Below the pieces are notes generated by a model that saw only the letters and a list, made by a program, of their open reading frames with translations, did not search any database and was not told where the DNA came from. Below are positions 6,950 to 14,167 of a stretch of DNA of 18,092 bases, in pieces (position 1 is the first letter of the stretch; each line of letters begins with the position of its first letter). Made by a program: the position numbers and the translations under genes. The DNA comes from JAMOQA01 sp964420365 (GTDB lineage: Bacteria; Acidobacteriota; Polarisedimenticolia; J045): positions 1-18,092 of the forward strand of contig CAYQTA010000090.1 of assembly GCA_964420365.1 (NCBI GenBank). Reading direction: 5' to 3'.

Positions 6950-8281
6950 TCATCGGCCCGGAGCGGCCCCCGCCAGGGCCGCCTCGAGGGCGCGTCCCAT
7001 CCGGTCGAGCCCGTCCTCGAGCAACGGGAACGGGATGACGAGGGGAACGAGCAGGCGGACGACGTTCCCGGCCGTTCCCGCGGCGAGGACCAGGACTCCC
7101 TCCTCGAGGCAGGCCGCCGTCCAGGAACGCGCGAGCTCCGGCCAGGGCTCGCGGCTTTCCCGGTCCCGGACCAGCTCCACCGCCAGCATCGCCCCGAGGC
7201 CCCGCACGTCGCCGAGGTGCTCCGGGTGCCGGGCCTGCCAGCCCTCGAGACGGGAGCGGATGACCCGGCCGATCTCGAGGGCCCGGCCCGGGAGGTCTTC
7301 CTCGAGGACAACGTCGAGGGTGGCCAGGGCGGCGGCGCAGGCGACCGGGTTGCCCCCGTACGTCCCGCCGAGTCCACCCGGCCGGACCGCATCGAGGAGC
7401 TCGGCCCGGCCGACCACGGCCGACAGGGGGAAACCGGAGGCGAGGGACTTCGCGAGGACGAGGATGTCCGGGTCGACGCCGGCCTGCTCGATCGCGAACA
7501 GGCTGCCGGTCCGACCGAAACCGGTCTGGACCTCGTCGACGATCATGACCGCGCCGGTCCGGTCGCAGAACGCCCGGATCGCCCGCAGGAACCCTCCCGG
7601 GGCCGGGACGAACCCCCCCTCGCCGAGCTGGGGTTCGACCAGGACCGCGGCGAGGTCCGTCTCGTCGACCAGGGTCTCGAGAGCCCGGTCGAGGAGGTGT
7701 CGGCAGGCGAGGTCGCACGTGGCCGGCTCGCGCCCGACGGGACAGCGGTAGCACGAGGGGTAGGGAACGCGGTAGACGTCGCCGGGGAAGGGGCCGAAGC
7801 CTCGCTTGTACGGGTCCGCGCGGCCGGTCAGCGCAAGGGCGAGCAGGGTCCGGCCGTGGAAGGCGCCCTCGAAGCAGAGGACCGCCCCTCTCCCGGTGGC
7901 CGCCCGGGCGATCTTGACCGCGTTCTCGACCGCCTCGGCCCCGGAGTTGAACAGCACCCCCTTCTTGGGAAACGCGCCCGGCGCCAGCTCCACGAGCCGG
8001 GCCACGAGCTCGACGTACGGCCGGTAGGGAACCACGGAAAAGCAGGTGTGGACCAGCCGGTCGAGCTGGTCCCGGACCGCGGCGAGGACACGGGGATGGC
8101 GGTGACCCGTGGCGAGGGCGCCGATGCCGGAGGCGAAGTCGATGAGCTCGCGACCCTCCTCGTCGCGGAGGACCGCTCCCTCGCCGGCGGTCGCCACCCT
8201 GGGGGCGTGGATGGCGACCCCCCGCGGGAGGACCCGGTCGAGGAGGTCCAGGGTCGTGGTCGGGTCGTTCATTCTTGACAT
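6950..8281 (-). CDS. gabT: Class III PLP aminotransferase, GABA transaminase type
   Basis: This 443-residue enzyme probably transfers the amino group of 4-aminobutyrate, or a similar omega-amino acid, to 2-oxoglutarate, giving succinate semialdehyde and glutamate. Motifs match GabT/PuuE: FNSGAEAVENAVKIAR (phosphate cup), FEGAFHGRT, EPQLGEGGF, VDEVQTGFGRTG with D249, AKSLASGFPLSAVVGR with Schiff-base lysine K278, and PGGLGGTYGGNPVACAAAL, which is close to the E. coli GabT segment as I recall it. Four cysteines (C177, C180, C189, C193) form a CxxC...CxxxC cluster that may bind a metal or iron-sulfur centre. Either ATG 8281 or ATG 8272 may be used; neither has a Shine-Dalgarno site, and the predicted promoter would give a nearly leaderless mRNA. 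It heads the minus-strand operon with the GyrI/BPL_N fusion and the M20 hydrolase. The GABA assignment is strengthened by the ALDH in the divergent operon, but beta-alanine or other omega-amino acids are possible. Confidence 0.9.
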   Translation of the reverse strand: MSRMNDPTTTLDLLDRVLPRGVAIHAPRVATAGEGAVLRDEEGRELIDFASGIGALATGHRHPRVLAAVRDQLDRLVHTCFSVVPYRPYVELVARLVELAPGAFPKKGVLFNSGAEAVENAVKIARAATGRGAVLCFEGAFHGRTLLALALTGRADPYKRGFGPFPGDVYRVPYPSCYRCPVGREPATCDLACRHLLDRALETLVDETDLAAVLVEPQLGEGGFVPAPGGFLRAIRAFCDRTGAVMIVDEVQTGFGRTGSLFAIEQAGVDPDILVLAKSLASGFPLSAVVGRAELLDAVRPGGLGGTYGGNPVACAAALATLDVVLEEDLPGRALEIGRVIRSRLEGWQARHPEHLGDVRGLGAMLAVELVRDRESREPWPELARSWTAACLEEGVLVLAAGTAGNVVRLLVPLVIPFPLLEDGLDRMGRALEAALAGAAPGR

Positions 8282-8303
8282 GGTGGCAAGAATCTACCAC
8301 ACT
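8275..8303 (+). promoter_or_regulatory. Candidate promoter for the symporter operon
   Basis: A consensus -35 TTGACA at 8275-8280 is followed after 17 bp by CACACT at 8298-8303, which matches three of six -10 positions. Transcription would start near 8310, inside the palindrome at 8306-8317, so a bound regulator would block initiation. The -35 lies inside the first codons of the divergent aminotransferase gene if ATG 8281 is used. Confidence 0.45.
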
Positions 8304-8319
8304 GCTGCAAGATTGCCAA
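8291..8319 (-). promoter_or_regulatory. Candidate promoter for the aminotransferase operon
   Basis: On the minus strand, TTGGCA (8319-8314) and TAGATT (8296-8291) are separated by exactly 17 bp, each matching the sigma-70-type consensus well. The start point would fall near 8284, only a few bases from ATG 8281, so the message would be leaderless or have a leader of about 12 nt if ATG 8272 is used. The palindrome at 8306-8317 overlaps the -35 element. Confidence 0.5.
8306..8317. promoter_or_regulatory. Candidate operator, TGCAA-GA-TTGCC
   Basis: This near-perfect dyad has one mismatch relative to TGCAA-N2-TTGCA and is the second copy of the palindrome found at 1783-1794. It lies between the aminotransferase and symporter genes. 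It covers the -35 of the minus-strand promoter and the expected start point of the plus-strand promoter, a placement expected of a repressor site controlling both operons together. The likely binder is the MerR/XRE/cupin regulator. Confidence 0.6.
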
Positions 8320-8344
8320 ACAAGCCGCCGGCCAGGACGCCACG

Positions 8345-9853
8345 ATGACGCCTCTTCTCGCACTGCTCGCCCCCGTCTCCCCCGAGCCCCTCGGGGCCGC
8401 CCACCGGCACCAGGTGACGCTCCTCGCCTGGGCGGGCGTCGTGATCGCCCTGGGCCTGTTCGCCTGGCTCGGGTTGCGATTCTCCCGGATCGAGTCGAGG
8501 GGGGACTTCCTGCTGATGGGGCGGGGGGTCGGCTTCTGGCTCTTCTTCGGCGCCTACACCGGGGCGTCGATCGGCGGCGCGTCCCTCGCGGGATTCACCG
8601 GGGAAGGGTACGTCTCAGGGATCTCCGCGACCTGGCTGATCGTCGTCTCCAGCATCACGGTGCCGCTGTTCGCCTGGATGTTCGGTCCGGCGATCAACCG
8701 CTTCGGCCGGGAACACGGCGCGGCCACCCTGGGGGACTTCCTTGCCTGGAGGTACGGGCCGGCAATCCGCGGACCGGCGATGGTCCTCACCTACCTCCGG
8801 CCCGCGTTCATCACCGGGCTCCAGTTCCTCGCCATCGGGACCCTGATGCGGGCCGCCTTCGGAACCGGCACGGCCACGGGCGTCCTGCTCGGCGCGGGCG
8901 TCGTTCTCGCCTACAGTGCCCTCGGGGGCCAGTACTCGGCGATCACCAGCCAGTGGCTCCAGGCGCTCCTCCAGGGGCTGGGGATGTTCGTCTTCCTCGG
9001 CCTCGCGGTGAGCGTGCACGGGGGGCTCGGAGCGGCGGGCGAGGCGCTGACGAGGGACCTGCCGGCGTCGTTCCGGGACGTGTGGAGCATCTCGCCGGGG
9101 GTGCTGTCCGTCTGGGTGATCTCGATGGGCCTGTTCTACTTCGTCGATCCGTGGCTCTACCAGTGGGCCTACATGGCGAGGGACCAGCGGACCTCCAGGA
9201 ACGCCCTCGTCGTCGCGTCGGTCACCTCTCCCTGGACGGCCGTCTCGTTCCTGGGGGGGATGCTGCTCGCCGCGGGTGTCCGGACGGGACGGCTGCGCAT
9301 CCCGGACGGCCTCGATCCGGACCTCGTGTACCTCCACTTCGTCCAGGACCACGTGGGAACGGTCCTCGCCGCCTTCCTGCTCGTGTCGTTCCTGGCGACG
9401 GTGCTCTCCTGCGCGTCGTCCTTCCTGATGAACGGGGCGACGATCCTCCAGGCGGATCTCCTCGAGCCGCTCCTGGCCCGGCGGGCCCGCGTCGGACCGG
9501 TCACCCTCGGGCGGATCGCCGTCCTCCTGACCGGCCTGCTCGGGATCGCTGCGGCCCTGTGGGTTCCGGTCCTGGTTCCCCTCTGGATCATCGGGCAGAC
9601 GATCGCGGTGAGCGGCCTCTTCTGGCCCGTCCTGGCCGCGTGGGTATGGCCCCGGGCGAGCGGGACCGCCGCGGTCGCCTCTCTCCTCGTCGGGTCGGGA
9701 ACCAGCTTCGCCTGGGCCATGGCGGCCTGGTTCGCCCGGGGATCGGCGAACGCGACCTGGCACGGTCTCCACGCGGCCCATGTCGGGATGGGGCTCTCCC
9801 TCGTCGTCCTCGTTGCCGTCAGCCTCACAACGGGCCGGAAGGAGGCCCGATGA
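8345..9853 (+). CDS. Sodium:solute symporter (SSS) family transporter
   Basis: This 502-residue inner-membrane protein has about 13 hydrophobic helices spread along its length, as usual for SSS transporters, which use the sodium gradient to import small organic solutes. Recognisable SSS features are the N-terminal DFLLMGRGVGFWLFFGAYTG segment with the following ASIGGAS stretch, the ATLGDFLAWRYGP element, the LAYSALGGQYSAITSQWLQA helix, and YFVDPWLYQWAYMARDQRTSRNA after the central helices. The start ATG 8345 has only a weak AGGA element upstream. It is the first gene of a four-gene operon and overlaps the next gene by 4 nt. The transported compound is probably the same amino compound processed by the transaminase, but neither PutP-like nor PanF-like specificity can be assigned from the sequence alone. 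Confidence 0.9.
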   Translation: MTPLLALLAPVSPEPLGAAHRHQVTLLAWAGVVIALGLFAWLGLRFSRIESRGDFLLMGRGVGFWLFFGAYTGASIGGASLAGFTGEGYVSGISATWLIVVSSITVPLFAWMFGPAINRFGREHGAATLGDFLAWRYGPAIRGPAMVLTYLRPAFITGLQFLAIGTLMRAAFGTGTATGVLLGAGVVLAYSALGGQYSAITSQWLQALLQGLGMFVFLGLAVSVHGGLGAAGEALTRDLPASFRDVWSISPGVLSVWVISMGLFYFVDPWLYQWAYMARDQRTSRNALVVASVTSPWTAVSFLGGMLLAAGVRTGRLRIPDGLDPDLVYLHFVQDHVGTVLAAFLLVSFLATVLSCASSFLMNGATILQADLLEPLLARRARVGPVTLGRIAVLLTGLLGIAAALWVPVLVPLWIIGQTIAVSGLFWPVLAAWVWPRASGTAAVASLLVGSGTSFAWAMAAWFARGSANATWHGLHAAHVGMGLSLVVLVAVSLTTGRKEAR

Positions 9854-10134
9854 GACGGAAGCTCGAGATCGCCGGGTGGATCCTCGTCTGGACGCTCTTC
9901 ACGCTCTTTAACGTCCTGCTGTTGACCAACCATGTCCGCGAGCTGCTCTGGCTGACCCTCGCCAGCCTGCTTCCGGTGTGGCTCTTGACCGCGGTGGGCG
10001 GATCGGTAGAACTGGCCGCCCTGCTCCGTGCGCGGGGAAAGGGAGGAAGGAATGAAGGGAACGATGGTGGTGATGCTGGCCGCGCTGGCGCTGCTCGCCA
10101 CGGCGCCGGCGACGGCGGGAACCAACGAGGTTGA
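9850..10134 (+). CDS. Small two-helix membrane protein, possible symporter subunit
   Basis: This 94-residue protein starts at ATG 9850, overlapping the symporter stop as ATGA, with AAGGAGG (9839-9845) four bases upstream. The strong ribosome-binding site and overlap make it a real gene despite its size. Two transmembrane segments are evident: residues 8-26 (AGWILVWTLFTLFNVLLLT) and 33-55 (LWLTLASLLPVWLLTAVGG), with basic residues at the N-terminus and after the second helix. Several SSS transporters are co-encoded with small membrane subunits (DUF485, DUF997 and DUF4212 types), so an accessory role is plausible, although I do not recognise the family. The last 28 residues (Gly/Ala/Arg/Asn-rich) are encoded by DNA that also encodes the signal peptide of the next gene in another frame, an 83-nt overlap. 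Confidence 0.75.
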   Translation: MRRKLEIAGWILVWTLFTLFNVLLLTNHVRELLWLTLASLLPVWLLTAVGGSVELAALLRARGKGGRNEGNDGGDAGRAGAARHGAGDGGNQRG

Positions 10135-10960
10135 GTTCCACTACGTGTTCGACCGGAACCCCGACTGGTACTACGGGGACGGGAACTACCTGGTCACGCT
10201 GAGGGGCAACGGGTTCACCTCGTGGGGTTCCTTCAATTACTACGTGGACGTGGATTTCGCACCGAACCACGAGCTGGAGACCGACTCGATCTACCTCGAG
10301 ATCGCGCCGATCCTGAGCCTCTCGAAGGTGTTCGGCCTGGAGACCGGGCGGGTGCTCACCGACGTCGGCCTGACCATCCAGTACAACCACGGCCTGCTCG
10401 ACGGGCGCTACCAGCTGATTCCCCAGGCGTGGCTCTACGGGGTCGTGTTCAGTTTCGGAGGGGGCGGGATCGACATCCTCGACGTCCACGTGCTTCGGAA
10501 GACGTACGAGGACTACGAGGAGGAGTACGAGATCCCCTACATCGACTGGTGGGGCTACCCGCAGCTCGCCACGGTCCACGACGTATGGCCCTACGAGGAC
10601 GGCTGGCAGGTGACCGTCGAGTGGATGAAGACGTGGGAGACGAAAGGGGGGCACGAGATCTTCGTCCGCGGGTTCTGCGACAGGTGGGAGCAGGAGTGGG
10701 CGGAGGTCGAACAGTGGCCCGACTACTACCCGGGACAGCGCTACCGGGGACCGACCTGGCTCGCTCCCGGCCGGAAGAACAAGCTGCTGTGCCAGCCCCA
10801 GGCCGGGTACCGCTTCGGGAAAGACAACCAGTTCGCGGTCGGCGTGGAGCTGGAGTACAGCAAGAACCTCTACCGCGTCCCGTCGGATGACAACAGGTAC
10901 ATGTACGAGTACGATCCGCACGCGTTCCACTGGAGCCTTTTCGTGTCGACGAGGTTCTGA
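10052..10960 (+). CDS. Outer-membrane beta-barrel channel, Tsx/DUF5020-like
   Basis: This 302-residue protein starts at ATG 10052 with GGAGG at 10042-10046. Residues 1-22 are a signal peptide (TMVVMLAALALLATAPATA, cleaved before GTNEVEF). The rest alternates hydrophobic and polar residues, is rich in Trp and Tyr, and ends in FVSTRF, a terminal Phe typical of outer-membrane barrels. A YYVDVDF strand, then IYLEIAPILSLSKVF, then WLYGVVFSF correspond to features of Tsx nucleoside channels (compare the MEIEPRFSIDKL segment of E. coli Tsx, from memory). Its place between an inner-membrane symporter and an aldehyde dehydrogenase suggests that it lets the symporter substrate cross the outer membrane. 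Tsx-like proteins are often named nucleoside channels, but the context gives no sign of nucleoside metabolism. A longer reading from 10028 adds eight residues and breaks the signal-peptide pattern, so it is not preferred. Confidence 0.78.
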   Translation: MKGTMVVMLAALALLATAPATAGTNEVEFHYVFDRNPDWYYGDGNYLVTLRGNGFTSWGSFNYYVDVDFAPNHELETDSIYLEIAPILSLSKVFGLETGRVLTDVGLTIQYNHGLLDGRYQLIPQAWLYGVVFSFGGGGIDILDVHVLRKTYEDYEEEYEIPYIDWWGYPQLATVHDVWPYEDGWQVTVEWMKTWETKGGHEIFVRGFCDRWEQEWAEVEQWPDYYPGQRYRGPTWLAPGRKNKLLCQPQAGYRFGKDNQFAVGVELEYSKNLYRVPSDDNRYMYEYDPHAFHWSLFVSTRF

Positions 10961-10978
10961 TCCGCGAGGAGGTGCGCG

Positions 10979-12343
10979 ATGACGATGCGGTCCGTCAACC
11001 CGGCGACCGGCGAGGTGATCGAGGAGTTCGAGACGCTCTCTCCCGGGCAGGTGGAGCACGTCCTCGACGACGTGGCGCGGGCGGCCCGGGAGTGGGCGGC
11101 GACGCCGATGGAGGAGCGGTGCGCCCTCGTCCGCCGCGCCGGCGAGGTCCTGCGCGCCCGCCGCGACGAGCTCGCCCGGGTGATGACGCTCGAGATGGGG
11201 AAGCGGATCGCCGAGGCCCGGGCCGAGATCGAGAAGTGCGCCTGGGTCTGCGAGCACTACGCCGAGCACGGCCCCGGCTACCTCGCGCCGGAGGAGATCG
11301 CGACCGACGCCTCCCGGAGCTACGTCGCGTTCCAGCCGCTCGGGCCGGTCCTCGCGGTGATGCCCTGGAACTTCCCCTTCTGGCAGGTGTTCCGCTTCGC
11401 CGCGCCGGCGCTGGTGGCGGGGAACGTCGGCCTGCTCAAGCACGCTTCGAACGTCCCGCGCTGCGCCCTCGAGATCGAGAAGGTCTTTGCCGAGGCGGGG
11501 GCGCCGGCCGGCGTCTTCCGCACGCTGCTGATCCCGGCGGCGGACGTCGAGCGGGTGATCGAGGATCCCCGGGTGCGCGCGGTCACCCTGACCGGGTCCG
11601 ACCCGGCGGGGCGGAGGGTGGCGGCCGCGGCGGGGCGGGCGCTCAAGAAGACCGTCCTCGAGCTGGGCGGCTCGGACCCGTTCGTCGTCCTCGAGGATGC
11701 CGACCTGGACGAGGCGGCCCGGGTCGGCGTCGCCGCCCGCTTCCAGAACGCCGGCCAGAGCTGCATCGCGGCGAAGCGGTTCGTCCTGGTCGAGGCGATC
11801 GCCGAGGAGTTCCTCGCGCGGTTCCGGGCCCTGGTCGAGGAGCTGAAGCCGGGCGACCCGCTCGACGAGGCGACGACGCTCGCGCCCCTCGCCCGGGCCG
11901 ACCTGCGGGACGAGCTGCACCAGCAGGTGCAGGACTCGGTCGTCGAGGGGGCGGTGGTCGTGACGGGAGGCGAGCCGCTGCCGGGGCCCGGCGCGTACTA
12001 CGCGGCGACGATCCTCGACCGGGTGATGCCGGGGATGCGGGCCTACGAGGAGGAGCTGTTCGGGCCGGTGGCGGTGATCCTCCGGGCGAAGGACGAGGAG
12101 GACGCGCTGCGCCTCGCCAACGACACCCGGTACGGTCTCGGCGGCGCGGTCTTCTCGGGCGACCCGGAGCGGGGCGAGCGGTTCGCCCTCCGGATCGAGG
12201 CCGGCGCGGCGTTCGTCAACGGGATGGTCAAGTCCGACCCGCGCCTCCCGTTCGGCGGGATCAAGATGTCCGGCTACGGGCGGGAGCTCGGCCGGGAGGG
12301 GATCCGCGAGTTCGTCAACATCAAGACCGTCTGGATCCGTTGA
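10979..12343 (+). CDS. Aldehyde dehydrogenase, succinate-semialdehyde dehydrogenase type (Sad/YneI-like)
   Basis: This 454-residue cytoplasmic enzyme probably oxidises succinate semialdehyde, or a related semialdehyde, to the acid with NAD(P)+. The start ATG 10979 follows AGGAGGT (10967-10973) at 5-nt spacing, a very good ribosome-binding site. ALDH catalytic residues are all present: N131 in MPWNFPFWQVFRF, K154 in GLLKHASNVP, E228 in LELGGSDPF, and nucleophile C262 in NAGQSCIAAKRF. The PFWQVFRFAAPALVAGN and LKHASNVP segments are typical of the Sad/YneI branch, and the length (about 455) also fits. It ends the symporter operon, 18 nt after the outer-membrane protein gene. Paired with the divergent GabT-like transaminase it completes a two-step route from an omega-amino acid to a dicarboxylate. 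Other semialdehyde substrates cannot be excluded. Confidence 0.9.
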   Translation: MTMRSVNPATGEVIEEFETLSPGQVEHVLDDVARAAREWAATPMEERCALVRRAGEVLRARRDELARVMTLEMGKRIAEARAEIEKCAWVCEHYAEHGPGYLAPEEIATDASRSYVAFQPLGPVLAVMPWNFPFWQVFRFAAPALVAGNVGLLKHASNVPRCALEIEKVFAEAGAPAGVFRTLLIPAADVERVIEDPRVRAVTLTGSDPAGRRVAAAAGRALKKTVLELGGSDPFVVLEDADLDEAARVGVAARFQNAGQSCIAAKRFVLVEAIAEEFLARFRALVEELKPGDPLDEATTLAPLARADLRDELHQQVQDSVVEGAVVVTGGEPLPGPGAYYAATILDRVMPGMRAYEEELFGPVAVILRAKDEEDALRLANDTRYGLGGAVFSGDPERGERFALRIEAGAAFVNGMVKSDPRLPFGGIKMSGYGRELGREGIREFVNIKTVWIR

Positions 12344-12355
12344 CCGGCGGCCGGC

Positions 12356-13597
12356 TCAGGTGACGACGCGGCCGGCGGCGACGACGAGGTGGATCGGCGG
12401 GCTCCCCAGCCGGTAGAGCAGCTCCCGCCGGTCCTCGGCGTCGAGCACCAGCAGGTCGCAGCGTCGCCCGGGCCGGATCGACCCGACCCGGTCCTCGAGG
12501 CCGAGGGCCGCCGCCGCGTTCCGGGTCGCCGCCAGGATCGCCTCGTCGAGGCGCAGCCCCATCCGGAGGCAGGCGAGCTGCATCATCAGGGGGAGCGATT
12601 CCGACGGACAGCTCCCCGGGTTCAGGTCCGTCGACACCGCGACCCGCACCCCGAGCTCGATCATCCGGCGCCCGTCGGCCCAGCGGTCCGCCCCGATGAA
12701 GAGGTCCGCCCCCGGCAGCAGCACCCCGACGGTGCCCGCGGCGGCCATCGCGCGGAGCCCATCGTCCGATGCGTGGTCGAGGTGATCGGCGCTGACCGCC
12801 CCGACCTCCGCGGCGAGCCGCGCGGCGCCGTCGTCGGCGAGCTGGTCGGCGTGGACCTTCGGGACGAGACCGTGCTTCCGCCCGGTCTCCAGCACCCGGC
12901 GGGCCTCGTCGACGCGGAAGGCGTGGGCGTCGACGAACACGTCGACGAACCGGGCGAGTCCCCGCTCGGCGACCGCCGGGATCATCTCCTCGCAGACCAG
13001 GTCGACGTAGCGGCGGCGGGCGGCCTCGTCGCCCCGCGCCTCGCGGGGAAGCGTGTGCGCCCCGAGGAATGTCGTCACGACCTCCCACGGGCGGCCCTTC
13101 GCCGCCCGCTGCGCCGCCTCGAGGATGCGCAGCTCCGTCTCCGTGTCGAGCCCGTAGCCGCTCTTGACCTCGATGGTCGTGACGCCCCAGCGGGCGAGCC
13201 GGTCCATCCGGGTCCCGGCCGACTCGGCCAGCTCGTCCAGGTCGGCCGCCCGGGTCGCCTCGACCGTCCGCAGGATCCCGCCCCCGGCGGCCGCGATCTC
13301 GGAGTACGTCTTCCCCGCGAGGCGCTCCTCGAACTCGTCGGCCCGGTTCCCGGCCCAGACCAGGTGGGTGTGGCACTCGACGAGGCCCGGGAGGACGGCC
13401 CGGCCGAGCACGTCGAGGCGGGTGGCGCCCGGCAGGACGTCGACCTCCTTCTCGAGGTCCCGTTCCGGTCCGACCCAGGTGATCGTCCCCCCGAGGGCCG
13501 CGACCGCGCCCCCGGGAACCGGATCGAGGCCGTCCCGGCAGGTGACGACCTCGGATGCTCCGGTCAGGACAAAGTCGGCCCGCGGGCGCCCGGTCAT
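12356..13597 (-). CDS. hutI: Imidazolonepropionase
   Basis: This 413-residue amidohydrolase opens the ring of 4-imidazolone-5-propionate to give N-formimino-L-glutamate in histidine degradation. Family features are clear: metal ligands H76 and H78 in ECHTHLVWAGNR, KSGYGLDTETELRIL (146-159), TFLGAHTLP (H181), KVHADQ with H249, SADHLDH with H272, and STDLNPGS with D324. Length and end-to-end motif order match HutI. ATG 13597 overlaps the stop of the DivIVA-like gene as ATGA, so the two are probably translationally coupled. The frame is open further upstream to 14179, but that reading overlaps the DivIVA-like gene and lacks domain character. No hutH, hutU or hutG is seen in the window, so the rest of the pathway would have to be elsewhere. 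The gene ends 12 nt from the convergent ALDH gene. Confidence 0.95.
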   Translation of the reverse strand: MTGRPRADFVLTGASEVVTCRDGLDPVPGGAVAALGGTITWVGPERDLEKEVDVLPGATRLDVLGRAVLPGLVECHTHLVWAGNRADEFEERLAGKTYSEIAAAGGGILRTVEATRAADLDELAESAGTRMDRLARWGVTTIEVKSGYGLDTETELRILEAAQRAAKGRPWEVVTTFLGAHTLPREARGDEAARRRYVDLVCEEMIPAVAERGLARFVDVFVDAHAFRVDEARRVLETGRKHGLVPKVHADQLADDGAARLAAEVGAVSADHLDHASDDGLRAMAAAGTVGVLLPGADLFIGADRWADGRRMIELGVRVAVSTDLNPGSCPSESLPLMMQLACLRMGLRLDEAILAATRNAAAALGLEDRVGSIRPGRRCDLLVLDAEDRRELLYRLGSPPIHLVVAAGRVVT

Positions 13598-14127
13598 GAC
13601 TCCTCGACCCGGGTGGCGCCCTCTCCCCCGGCGAGGGGCGGGGGCACCGGCGAGCGGGCCTCGAGGCCGGATTCCCGGCGGCGAATCTCGACCAGGCGGC
13701 GGTGCTCGTCGAGGAGGTTGAGCAGGCGGTTTTCGAAGGTCTCCCGCTCGACCTTGAGCCGGAGGATCTGCTGCTCGACGCGCGTGACCTCCGCCCGCGT
13801 GCGCGAGAGAACCTGTTCCGCCTGGCGGCGTGCGTCGGCGAGGATGCGTTCCGCTTCCCGCTGGGCCTGCGCCTTCCGCTCCTCGACGAGCCGCTCCGAG
13901 CTGGCGAGGGCGTGGAGCAGCGTGCGCTCGCGCTGGTGGAACCCCTCGACCTCCTTCTCGAGCTCGGCGACCCTCCGCTCGAGTTCCTCGCAGCGGAGGT
14001 TCGCGGCGGAGAGGGCATCGGCCGCGGCGCGCAGCACGCGGTCGACCTCCCGCTTCCGGTAACCGAGCAGCTCGCGGCGGAATCGCCGGGACTCGATGTC
14101 GAGCGGCGTCAGCGGTGCCTGGGGCAT
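13594..14127 (-). CDS. DivIVA-domain coiled-coil protein
   Basis: This 177-residue protein has an N-terminal DivIVA-like segment (LTPLDIESRRFRRELLGYRK followed by REVDRVL), the part that in this family contacts membranes or partners at the cell poles or septum. A long heptad-rich coiled coil follows, about 40-150 (EELERRVAELEKEVEGF, then RKAQAQREAERILADARRQA and further heptads). The tail is short and Pro/Gly-rich. ATG 14127 is preferred because GGAGGG lies nine bases upstream and the sequence then begins directly with the DivIVA motif; an upstream GTG at 14148 would add seven residues. It overlaps hutI by 4 nt in an unusual pairing of a cell-architecture protein with a histidine-degradation enzyme. 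The function in this organism is not evident; DivIVA relatives outside Firmicutes and Actinobacteria occur but are little characterised. Confidence 0.87.
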   Translation of the reverse strand: MPQAPLTPLDIESRRFRRELLGYRKREVDRVLRAAADALSAANLRCEELERRVAELEKEVEGFHQRERTLLHALASSERLVEERKAQAQREAERILADARRQAEQVLSRTRAEVTRVEQQILRLKVERETFENRLLNLLDEHRRLVEIRRRESGLEARSPVPPPLAGGEGATRVEES

Positions 14128-14167
14128 CGTTCCGGACCCTCCGTCCACCGCCCGGACCGGGCCCGTC

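Noticed and set aside
12344..12355. Short GC dyad between the convergent ALDH and hutI genes as a terminator
   Set aside because: Only 12 nt with a very short stem and no T-tract; not distinguishable from background at this GC content.
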